This document shows, one piece after another, positions 1 to 6,200 of a stretch of DNA of 34,532 nucleotides. A program made the position numbers and the translations under genes. This DNA comes from JAVVUJ01 sp964461765 (lineage in GTDB: Bacteria; Bacillota; Clostridia; Peptostreptococcales; Anaerovoracaceae). Location: assembly GCA_964461765.1 (NCBI GenBank), contig CAYWVS010000032.1, positions 1 through 34,532 of the forward strand, given 5' to 3'. A model generated the notes under the pieces. It worked only from the letters and a program-made list of their open reading frames with translations, ran no database searches and was not told the DNA's origin. Numbering within the stretch: the stretch's first letter is position 1; each line of letters opens with the position of its first letter.

Positions 1-55
1 ACAGAATCCTGAAGAGTATGTCACCGAGGTTTGTTATCCCGTCAAGAAAAAATAA
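1..55 (+). CDS. C-terminal tail of an unidentified protein (possibly GyrI-like)
   Basis: An open frame enters from the left edge and stops with TAA at 53-55, giving about 17 residues that end in EVCYPVKKK. Endings of the type E-(I/V)-x-x-P-V-K are common in GyrI-like / AraC effector-binding domains, so this may be the last strand of such a domain. Too little is present to be sure. The strong terminator 20 bases downstream supports a real gene end. Confidence 0.4.
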   Translation, partial: QNPEEYVTEVCYPVKKK

Positions 56-73
56 CAACTTAAAAAAAGTTTT

Positions 74-112
74 AAAAACCGTCTGCTGTAAATAGCAGAC
101 GGTTTTTTTTTT
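74..112 (+). terminator. Rho-independent terminator of the upstream gene
   Basis: A perfect 9-bp stem (CCGTCTGCT at 79-87, AGCAGACGG at 94-102) with a 6-nt loop is followed by about ten T residues and preceded by an A run. It could therefore work in both directions, but the T tract favours the plus strand. Confidence 0.9.
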
Positions 113-125
113 GAATTTTTAAGAA

Positions 126-154
126 TTGACTTGACAATGAAGAATGTATAGAAT
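126..154 (+). promoter_or_regulatory. Likely sigma-A promoter upstream of the XRE-desulfoferrodoxin gene
   Basis: TTGACT at 126-131 and TAGAAT at 149-154 are 17 nt apart, each one mismatch from consensus. A second -35-like TTGACA overlaps at 131-136. AGAATGTA occurs twice (141-148 and 150-157) across the -10 region and could be an operator. The next intact gene starts at 434, so the leader would be about 270 nt. Confidence 0.5.
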
Positions 155-159
155 GTACT

Positions 160-433
160 GAATATATTCAAAAAGAATTAAGTAATAAGAAATAAATCAT
201 AAAATGAATAGCAATGAGCAAGATGTACGACAATCATCATTGAATCAACCATAGTCCTATTAGACGAGGTGGATGATATTGAAAAGCTATTACGAAATAC
301 TATTAGTATTGTGGATTTAGTTGGGAACCCTCCTTGTACTATCACCACAGAATTAAAATTAGATTTAACTCTACGGAGCGTTGATTGAAAAAAACTAAAA
401 TTACGACTAAAATAAATGATGGAGGTGAACCGA
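160..433 (+). other. Long leader / intergenic stretch with a possible gene remnant
   Basis: No intact gene is seen. A frame open from 218 to a TGA at 386-388 would encode a plausible acidic helical segment (VLLDEVDDIEKLLRNTI) but has no ATG and no ribosome binding site. It may be the decayed 3' end of a gene. I do not recognise the family. Confidence 0.3.
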
Positions 434-1021
434 ATGGATTGTAAAAAGGTGGGAAAATTAATTTTTGACTTAAGAAAAGAAAAAAATATGACACAAAAAG
501 AAATTGCAGAGGTAATGAATATCAGTGATAAAACCATTTCTAAATGGGAACGAGGCTTAGGCTGCCCAGATGTATCCTTGTTACAGGAGTTGTCTGCAAT
601 TTTAGGTGTCAATATTGAAAAAATATTATCAGGTCATTTGGAGCCTAATGACACCAATGGAGGGAATATGAAAAGAGTAAAATTTTATGTTTGTAACGAT
701 TGTGGAAATGTGATAACTGCAACCGGTGATACGGAAATTTCATGCTGTGGGAGGAAACTATCTGCTTTGCAAGCGATGCCCGAAGATGAAACCCATAAGC
801 TCAAGATAGAAAAGGTAGAGGAGGATTACTATATCACCATTCCTCACGAAATGAGAAAGGACCACTACATTTCTTTTGTTGCCTATGTTATGTTTGATAG
901 GGTGCTACTAGTAAAACTCTATCCGGAACAAGATGCCGAGCTGCGTTTCCCTAAAATGTACGGCGGAAAGCTATATGCCTTTTGTAATAAGCATGGTTTG
1001 TGGGAGAAAGTGGTGAAATAA
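434..1021 (+). CDS. XRE-family regulator fused to a desulfoferrodoxin-like domain
   Basis: The 195-residue protein starts at the ATG at 434, which has GGAGGTGA five bases upstream; an earlier in-frame ATG at 416 lies before that site. Residues 5-65 form an XRE helix-turn-helix (MTQKEIAEVMNISDKTISKW). Residues 80-195 read as a whole desulfoferrodoxin. A desulforedoxin-like knot has C87-x2-C90 and C104-C105. A superoxide-reductase-like part has H121, H138 (PHEM), H144 (DHYISF), C184 and H187 (FCNKHGLW). These match the His4-Cys iron ligands of desulfoferrodoxin. By family the domain binds iron and reacts with superoxide; that it is a redox sensor for the DNA-binding half is inference. It stands alone, with minus-strand genes downstream. 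Confidence 0.85.
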   Translation: MDCKKVGKLIFDLRKEKNMTQKEIAEVMNISDKTISKWERGLGCPDVSLLQELSAILGVNIEKILSGHLEPNDTNGGNMKRVKFYVCNDCGNVITATGDTEISCCGRKLSALQAMPEDETHKLKIEKVEEDYYITIPHEMRKDHYISFVAYVMFDRVLLVKLYPEQDAELRFPKMYGGKLYAFCNKHGLWEKVVK

Positions 1022-1232
1022 ATGACATTTCACCCTGGAGGAATTGCAACAGATAACGAACCATGTTAATGATTGGATAAAGTAAATAAAAAGTAGGTTG
1101 TAAGATGAAAAAATTATTAGTATGTCTTTATATATGCAAATGAAAGTATTGCTTTCAAAAAGATTAAGTGAAAAGAATGAAATTTTGGTCATACATTAAA
1201 AATTTCTTAATTACATTCTTTACCACAATCTT

Positions 1233-1263
1233 AACCGCCAATCCCTTTGTGGTCTTGGCGGTA
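1233..1263. terminator. Hairpin between convergent genes, possible terminator
   Basis: CCGCCAA (1235-1241) pairs with TTGGCGG (1255-1261) around a 13-nt loop. A run of seven T residues follows about 10 bases later on the plus strand. It lies between the regulator ending at 1021 and the minus-strand gene ending at 1360, where a bidirectional terminator is expected. The rest of 1022-1359 shows no gene. Confidence 0.4.
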
Positions 1264-1359
1264 ACGTCATATCTTTTTTTCCAATTTAAATATTGTTCAA
1301 AAGTTCAAAGTTTCCGTTTTTCGTAAAAAAGAACTACCGTGTGGCAGATCATAAAGCCG

Positions 1360-1896
1360 TTACTTAAACTGTTTTTCTCTAACCGCATCCACACCCGGAA
1401 CACCTTGCGCACCAACTAAAACTCCACAGGCTTCGGCAATAGCATTTTCAGCAAGCAAAATAGAAGAAACCCACCATAAATCTGCTCTGCCATAAAATCC
1501 TAGACAGCCTGAAACGGTAAATGCAGACAGCTCAAAAATTAATGTCACGACACCATATATCTTTGTTTTCTCGTCTGCCTGCCCAAGTATATTACCCATC
1601 AATACCCCTTGTAAAAAAACTATGGAAAGTCCTATCTTAGTGCTGCCCAAAACATACATCAAGAGGTTGATTCCACCGTTAAGTATTAAAACCCAGATAA
1701 GCACCATAATAAAGCTCTTGCGCTCATACTGTTTCATCATAAGCGATAAGGGGGGATTGCTCATTTTCATTATTCGTGTGTTCCACATAAATTTTGACAT
1801 GGGCTGAATAATCCCGATGTCCGCCTGTGTGATAACCATAGTCAAGGTGAAAAGCACCCAGTTAAGCAAAAGTGAAAACGCTATAAAACTAACCAT
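1360..1896 (-). CDS. Integral membrane protein, SpoIIM/DUF95-like
   Basis: The 178-residue hydrophobic protein has about four to five membrane segments (roughly 1-23, 62-85, 88-105, 113-133, and perhaps 138-160). The stretch LILNGGINLLMYVLG followed by FLQGVLMGN and later ELSAFTVSGCLGFYG resembles the SpoIIM/DUF95 family, whose members are often small membrane partners of unknown transport or sporulation role. AGGAG precedes the ATG by 8 bases and overlaps the stop region of the upstream tetR gene, so the two are co-transcribed and probably coupled. The family assignment is tentative; the membrane nature is clear. Confidence 0.6.
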   Translation of the reverse strand: MVSFIAFSLLLNWVLFTLTMVITQADIGIIQPMSKFMWNTRIMKMSNPPLSLMMKQYERKSFIMVLIWVLILNGGINLLMYVLGSTKIGLSIVFLQGVLMGNILGQADEKTKIYGVVTLIFELSAFTVSGCLGFYGRADLWWVSSILLAENAIAEACGVLVGAQGVPGVDAVREKQFK

Positions 1897-1901
1897 AATA
1901 T

Positions 1902-2468
1902 CTATCTCCTAAATGGCTTAATGATAAGTTGTAGTTGATGCTCAATTTCTTCTTTTTTAAGTTTTAAAAATGGTTGTGCAAGACCAATACCCTCTAAAAT
2001 AAACAACATTTGTAGAGCTATATCTTTAGGTGAGGAAAGACACAAAGTATGGTCATTAAAGCAGAGTGTCAAGATCTCCTCCAGCCTTTTTGCGGCAATC
2101 TCTGCTCGCTTTGCCAAAATGCTTTTACATTCGGGATACAAGCGGCAAAGCTCATAGGCAGAAATATCGGTGCAATAGTTTGAGGCAGATAGCTCTTCAG
2201 CCCTTGCAGAGAAAAAAAGCTCAAGTAATCGGAGCGGTGGGATTGCCTTTAATGATTGCCGAAAAACCTCATCACTTTTTTCGGTTTCTCCCTCTAAAAT
2301 ATGAAGATAGATTTCTTTTGTAGAGGAATAGTGCCGGTATAGTCCACCTCGGCTAAAGCCCGTAGCATCACAAATATCCGACATACTGGTGCTTGCAAAG
2401 CCTTTTGAGCGAAACAATTCCTGCGCTGCTTGTGCTATGCTTTCTTTTGCCTTTTCACCTTTAGTCAA
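1902..2468 (-). CDS. TetR/AcrR-family transcriptional regulator
   Basis: The 188-residue protein has a typical TetR N-terminal helix-turn-helix (residues 5-55: AAQELFRSKGFASTSMSDIC, then GFSRGGLYRHYSSTKEIY) and a helical ligand-binding C-terminal part. It starts with TTG at 2468, preceded by a GGGGGTG site 7-8 bases upstream; no better in-frame ATG lies nearby. It is followed after 5 bases by the membrane-protein gene, which it probably controls. Repression released by a small molecule is the family norm; the ligand is unknown. Confidence 0.9.
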   Translation of the reverse strand: MTKGEKAKESIAQAAQELFRSKGFASTSMSDICDATGFSRGGLYRHYSSTKEIYLHILEGETEKSDEVFRQSLKAIPPLRLLELFFSARAEELSASNYCTDISAYELCRLYPECKSILAKRAEIAAKRLEEILTLCFNDHTLCLSSPKDIALQMLFILEGIGLAQPFLKLKKEEIEHQLQLIIKPFRR

Positions 2469-2553
2469 GATTTCACCCCCAAAACAATAAAAGAGACAAT
2501 AATGTCGCTTTTATTTTAACACTTACTTTTCTTTATGTCTATAATTTTTTTTA

Positions 2554-3723
2554 CTATCCATTAACTTTATACTTCACTCGATTTCCAAATTGTTGTGAAG
2601 ATAGCAATCCCAACTCCGTAAACTTCAGCACAAAGCTACGAATAGTGGCATAGGCAGCATTGCCGAAATCCTTTTCCAGCTGTTTGGTAGAGAACTGTCC
2701 GTTTCCATACGCAGAGAGAACAAAGTTCCACAGATCACGCTCTTTCTCGGTAATCTTGCCATTTCCCATGGCTTGAGTAAAGAGTTCCATAACAGGGGCA
2801 GCATCCATTGTGGTGTGGATCTTGTCGTAAACATTTTCCTTCATATAACGGATGAAGGGTGTAATGTCGAGAATCTTGCTAATTTTATAATTATTTTCAA
2901 TAGTTAGAAAGCTATTGTAATACTTGTTTTTTGAGTTATTAATATGCCCGGAAAAAGTATAAAATAGGGTGGAGGAAAACCCTTGCTGCACCAAATACCA
3001 TAGGTGTAAAAGACGCGCTGTTCTGCCGTTACCGTCAAAGTATGGGTGCAGATAAGCCATATAAAAGTGCAGGATACAAGCTTTTACCAACTCGGGGATG
3101 TCATCTTTTTGATTTGCAAATTTCAAAAGTTCCCTCATAAATTCAGGAAGTTCATTTGCATTGAGCCCCTCGTGATATGACTTATTTCCCACAACAAAAA
3201 CCTTGTCGTTTCGATAAAAGCTGTCTGGAGGTAGTTCATCATTTTGCTCTAAAAAATTTCCTACTGACAGAATATAAAGATGATGTAGATTCTCTTCTGT
3301 AATCTTATTGGTGGGGTCACTGATGAATTCGAGTCCCTTTTTCATTCCCCAAATGCGATCTTCTTCTTTACTGGTGGGAGCAAAGCCCTGTAGGATTTTC
3401 CGTATGCTATCTCTATTGGATTGAATATTTTCAATTTGGAGGGTAGCGTCAATCTCTTCTTCCATGGCCTTTAGCCCAAAGCTTTCTTTTGAGGCATTGA
3501 TAGCCAAGAGCTTTTTCACAATGCCGGTGGGCACAAGGCTTTGAGCAGGTAGATATACACAGGGTTGCCCCCGGAAATCTTTTAAAGCTATTTCAGAATA
3601 GCTCATTTCTTTTAGAGTTTCCATTAGCTCCGCAACACTTTCGGGGGAATACTTATATTGCATCCTTTTAAGGTCGAAAAAATGCTTGTCATTCATCATA
3701 TTTACAAATTCTTTTGTGTTCAT
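2554..3723 (-). CDS. Fic-domain protein (probable AMP transferase) with inhibitory motif
   Basis: I place the start at the ATG at 3723, which has GGAGG five bases upstream; the frame stays open further but that extension looks non-coding. The 389-residue protein has a Fic_N-like region, the Fic motif HPYFDGNGRTAR (H226 to R237) and a C-terminal winged helix of about 70 residues. The segment T94-L-Q-I-E98-N99 fits the (S/T)xxxE(G/N) motif by which class II Fic proteins block their own active site. By family it moves AMP from ATP to a protein hydroxyl, with H226 as catalytic base. Target unknown. Monocistronic. Confidence 0.88.
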   Translation of the reverse strand: MNTKEFVNMMNDKHFFDLKRMQYKYSPESVAELMETLKEMSYSEIALKDFRGQPCVYLPAQSLVPTGIVKKLLAINASKESFGLKAMEEEIDATLQIENIQSNRDSIRKILQGFAPTSKEEDRIWGMKKGLEFISDPTNKITEENLHHLYILSVGNFLEQNDELPPDSFYRNDKVFVVGNKSYHEGLNANELPEFMRELLKFANQKDDIPELVKACILHFYMAYLHPYFDGNGRTARLLHLWYLVQQGFSSTLFYTFSGHINNSKNKYYNSFLTIENNYKISKILDITPFIRYMKENVYDKIHTTMDAAPVMELFTQAMGNGKITEKERDLWNFVLSAYGNGQFSTKQLEKDFGNAAYATIRSFVLKFTELGLLSSQQFGNRVKYKVNG

Positions 3724-3752
3724 GGTTACCTCCGGATCTGTCTGATATGTAG

Positions 3753-3770
3753 TAGTATCAATTAGTATCA
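3753..3770 (-). promoter_or_regulatory. Tandem 8-bp repeat upstream of the Fic gene, candidate operator
   Basis: TAGTATCA occurs at 3753-3760 and again at 3763-3770, in phase at 10 bp (one helical turn), 30 bases upstream of the Fic start. The C-terminal winged helix of the Fic protein could bind here. This is inference from position only. Confidence 0.3.
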
Positions 3771-4088
3771 GTATATGGCATATTGTTGACAGATTCAAGG
3801 GAAATAAAACCAAGCTGAATTCATTACCGGTGAAAACATTACAATCGATGCGGGTATGAGTAAATTGATGATTTATCATGACGTCAATGGGTGGAGTTGG
3901 AGTGTATAGTGCAGGGAGAAAAGATAGCGCAGGGAAAAAAGGCTTAAAAAGAATAATTGACCAAATAAAATTTTTTTAGTGATAAGATTTTTGATAAATT
4001 GGAGCAGGAAGTTAAATGACAAAAAATAGCCCAATACAAGCGATAAATCATCTTTGTAGGGGGCATCTTTGTTTTATGGCTTAGTTTG

Positions 4089-4373
4089 CTATTCTTTTGG
4101 AACAAATTCAACCTTTAAAGCCATATTCATTCCCTCAGCAAGTCTTTGCAAAAGGGCTATGGTGGGGTTTGCATTTCCGTTTTCAAGCTTGCTAATGTCG
4201 CCTTGGTCTATTCCCGTTCTCAAAGAAAGATCTTTTTGGGTTAAATGCTGTGTCTTTCTTGCATTAATTAAAGCTTGAACAATATTAAATTCCGGCTCAA
4301 GAGCATCCCATTCTTTTTTAAATTTTGGGTTTTTAAGATTTTTTTCTAAAAGTTTATCAAAATCATCACGCAT
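4089..4373 (-). CDS. HigA-like XRE antitoxin
   Basis: The start chosen is the ATG at 4373, five bases after the toxin stop, with AAAGGAG about 10 bases upstream inside the toxin's last codons. This gives 94 residues. The C-terminal half is an XRE helix-turn-helix (LTQKDLSLRTGIDQGDISKL, then NANPTIALLQRLAEGMNMAL). The toxin-first order is the HigB-HigA arrangement. The N-terminal 35 residues probably wrap the toxin. Expected role: neutralise the RelE-like toxin and repress the shared promoter. Confidence 0.85.
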   Translation of the reverse strand: MRDDFDKLLEKNLKNPKFKKEWDALEPEFNIVQALINARKTQHLTQKDLSLRTGIDQGDISKLENGNANPTIALLQRLAEGMNMALKVEFVPKE

Positions 4374-4377
4374 ATTC

Positions 4378-4743
4378 TTATAACTCCTTTCCATATCTTT
4401 TAAGATAATCTTTTCGGTACTTTTCGGCAATATCAAGTTCATTTGGTGGGGTCTTTTGTGTTTTCTTGATAAATCCATTTGTTAGTATTATTTTTCTACC
4501 AATTGTGAAAAAATATAACACTCGGCTAATGTTATTCGCTTGTTGCTCTCTAAGCTCGAAAATACCGTTGCCTATCGGTTTTGTGTGCGGTTCACGCAGC
4601 TCATTCCCATTGGCTTTCAAAAGCCTAATGCCGAATAAGACCTTTGCTTTCATTTTTTCATCTAAGCTGTCGATAAACTCCTCTACGGGTTTATCTCCGT
4701 TTTCTTTTGTGTATAAAATGATTTCAAATTCCAATATGTTCAC
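4378..4743 (-). CDS. RelE/HigB-type toxin (Gp49-like family)
   Basis: The 121-residue protein matches phage-derived Gp49-like/HigB toxins: PVEEFIDSLDEKMKAKVLFG near the start, GIFELRE in the middle, SRVLYFF, and the tail GFIKKTQKTPPNELDIAEKY. Family members are ribosome-dependent mRNA endonucleases. GTG at 4743 is the longest start. A TTG at 4734 has a better-placed AGGTG site and would remove three residues. Located directly upstream of its antitoxin, in one operon. Confidence 0.85.
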   Translation of the reverse strand: MNILEFEIILYTKENGDKPVEEFIDSLDEKMKAKVLFGIRLLKANGNELREPHTKPIGNGIFELREQQANNISRVLYFFTIGRKIILTNGFIKKTQKTPPNELDIAEKYRKDYLKRYGKEL

Positions 4744-4752
4744 CTGTTTTCT

Positions 4753-4800
4753 TTAGGATATGTTTTAATCCTAATATTATTATATGGAATTTATCCCATA
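4753..4800 (-). promoter_or_regulatory. Promoter/operator region of the toxin-antitoxin pair
   Basis: Two inverted repeats lie just upstream of the toxin: TTAGGAT (4753-4759) with ATCCTAA (4768-4774), and TATGG (4783-4787) with CCATA (4796-4800). Such paired palindromes over the promoter are typical HigA-type operators. Direct binding is inference. Confidence 0.45.
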
Positions 4801-4802
4801 TT

Positions 4803-5072
4803 GTCAATGGCTTAATTGTAAAAAAAGTTCCTGACAAAGACGGTGCATATGTTGAATTTCCATATGATATTAAATCTGAATTTGGTAAGGGTAGAGTGAA
4901 AGCTCACGCCACCTTTGACGGTGAGCCCTATGATGGAAGCATTGTTAATATGGGTATTAAAAACCCCGACGGTAGCGAGTGTTATATCATCGGAATACAA
5001 AAGGTCCTCAGAGTGAAGATCGGCAAACAAGCAGGAGATCCTATAAAAGTCACCATAAAAGAACGGGAGTAA
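4803..5072 (+). pseudogene. 5'-truncated DUF1905 gene
   Basis: The frame encodes about 89 residues that read as a DUF1905 domain: VKKVPDKDGAYVEFPYDI, EFGKGRVKAHATFDGEPY, DGSIVNMG, YIIGIQKVLR, IGKQAGDPIKVTI, then TAA at 5070-5072. No start codon or ribosome binding site exists in frame; upstream it runs into the promoter of the toxin-antitoxin pair. The first few codons (normally around 7-10) have been lost, probably when the toxin-antitoxin cassette arrived. Translation from a rare ATT at 4800 is possible but unlikely. Confidence 0.75.
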
Positions 5073-5285
5073 ATGCTTGTTTTTTCTTACATTTTTTTCT
5101 AAAAAAATTTTTTTTATTTTAGCATTTAAAAATATTTAATTAAAAACATTAGAAATATGATAGTTGAAATATGGAGCTATTTCCTGTATATTAATAATAT
5201 AATTTAAACATTCTTTCTTAAGAGACATTACACAGAATTCAGTCCTCTACGTTTAACTATAATGGTATAGAATGCAAAAAATATA

Positions 5286-5300
5286 GTAGGTAGGTAGGTA
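5286..5300 (+). repeat. (GTAG)n short repeat forming the ribosome binding site of the HEPN operon
   Basis: GTAGGTAGGTAGGTA, 3.75 copies of a 4-base unit, supplies the AGG-type ribosome binding site and ends 5 bases before the ATG at 5306. Gain or loss of a unit would change the number of AGG cores. The copy number is low. Confidence 0.5.
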
Positions 5301-5305
5301 TCTAT

Positions 5306-5614
5306 ATGTTAGGATATAAAAAAAGCAGCGATGGACACCCTGCGATAGACAGTGTAGAGCAGTGGATAAGGAAAACAGTTGAAAAAAGCGGAAAAGTTTT
5401 AGATGAGAGCTCTATAAATGAGTTAACTTCAAAGATGCAAAAGTTATTTTATGTAAATCAGAAGAAAGAAGAGACGATTTATGCAATGTATGGCGATGAA
5501 GGCGGTATAGGAAAAAAACTAATTAAAGAAAATTTCGTAAATTCTCTAAAGGAACGGGATGCAATTCTAATGGAATATGGACTTCCTGCCGTAGGTCAAC
5601 AGAAAACAGAATAA
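5306..5614 (+). CDS. Small protein of unknown function, partner of the HEPN protein
   Basis: This is a 102-residue soluble, charged and mostly helical protein. I do not recognise a family. ATG at 5306 follows the AGGTAGG repeat. Its stop overlaps the start of the HEPN gene by one base (TAATG), indicating translational coupling. In such pairs the first product is often the antitoxin or regulator of a HEPN ribonuclease, but no nucleotidyltransferase motif (GSxxxG..DxD) is visible, so it is not an MNT-type antitoxin. Confidence 0.7.
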   Translation: MLGYKKSSDGHPAIDSVEQWIRKTVEKSGKVLDESSINELTSKMQKLFYVNQKKEETIYAMYGDEGGIGKKLIKENFVNSLKERDAILMEYGLPAVGQQKTE

Positions 5615-6141
5615 TGATTTATAATTTAGTTGAATCTTCGGTAATGGGTGGAATTTTAGAAATTTACGAAGAATTGAAAAATCAAAATTTGTCATATCAA
5701 AAAGTAAGTAATGAAATTAAAGATATTTGGTTTTCTTTTACTATTAATCAAGTTTATGATAAAAAAGCACATTACAATTCTTATAGAGATAAAGCTAACC
5801 AAATAATTAGCTCTATCTTAGACAATCAAACCATTATCCTAGATCGAAAAGCTACAGATATTAGCGGTAATTTGAACGCTGAGAAGATAAGGCAAGTATG
5901 TTTAACCCATGGTATTTTATTTAACACACCGGAGGGTTGTCATGGCGGAAGGGTTCTTGAAGATGTCAAAGATAAGCGAAATCAATTAGCCCATGGAACC
6001 CTTTCTTTTGTGGAATGTGGGCGAGATTATATTTTAGAAGATCTAGAAATGATAAAAGATGAAACCAATATATTTTTAAATGGTTTATTAAAAGATATGA
6101 AAAAATATTACGATGAGGAAAAATTTAAAATGGTTGTATGA
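5614..6141 (+). CDS. HEPN-domain putative ribonuclease (MAE_28990-like)
   Basis: The 175-residue all-helical protein has the HEPN catalytic signature R122-NQLA-H127 (R-x4-H) in DVKDKRNQLAHGTLSF, followed by CGRDY and LEDLEMIKDET. That context resembles the MAE_28990/MAE_18760 HEPN nucleases. HEPN proteins of this kind are metal-independent RNases used as toxins or abortive-infection effectors; RNA target unknown. It is coupled to the 102-residue gene upstream and lies 59 bases ahead of hsdM, on the same strand, so read-through into the restriction operon is possible. Confidence 0.75.
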   Translation: MIYNLVESSVMGGILEIYEELKNQNLSYQKVSNEIKDIWFSFTINQVYDKKAHYNSYRDKANQIISSILDNQTIILDRKATDISGNLNAEKIRQVCLTHGILFNTPEGCHGGRVLEDVKDKRNQLAHGTLSFVECGRDYILEDLEMIKDETNIFLNGLLKDMKKYYDEEKFKMVV

Positions 6142-6200
6142 AAGTAATATACGTAGTAATTCATTTAGTTACAGATAGAGAAGGGGGATAGTGCAAGTTA

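Noticed and set aside
178..612. 144-codon minus-strand open frame
   Set aside because: It lies antisense to the XRE regulator start, is of low-complexity Phe/Ser-rich composition and has no ribosome binding site or family resemblance.
1107..1195. Short plus-strand frames after the XRE gene (starting MKKLLVCLYICK or MSLYMQMK)
   Set aside because: Too short, no good ribosome binding site, and no family resemblance.
4812..5030. Minus-strand open frame over the DUF1905 region
   Set aside because: The plus strand clearly encodes a DUF1905 domain, so the antisense frame is a shadow.
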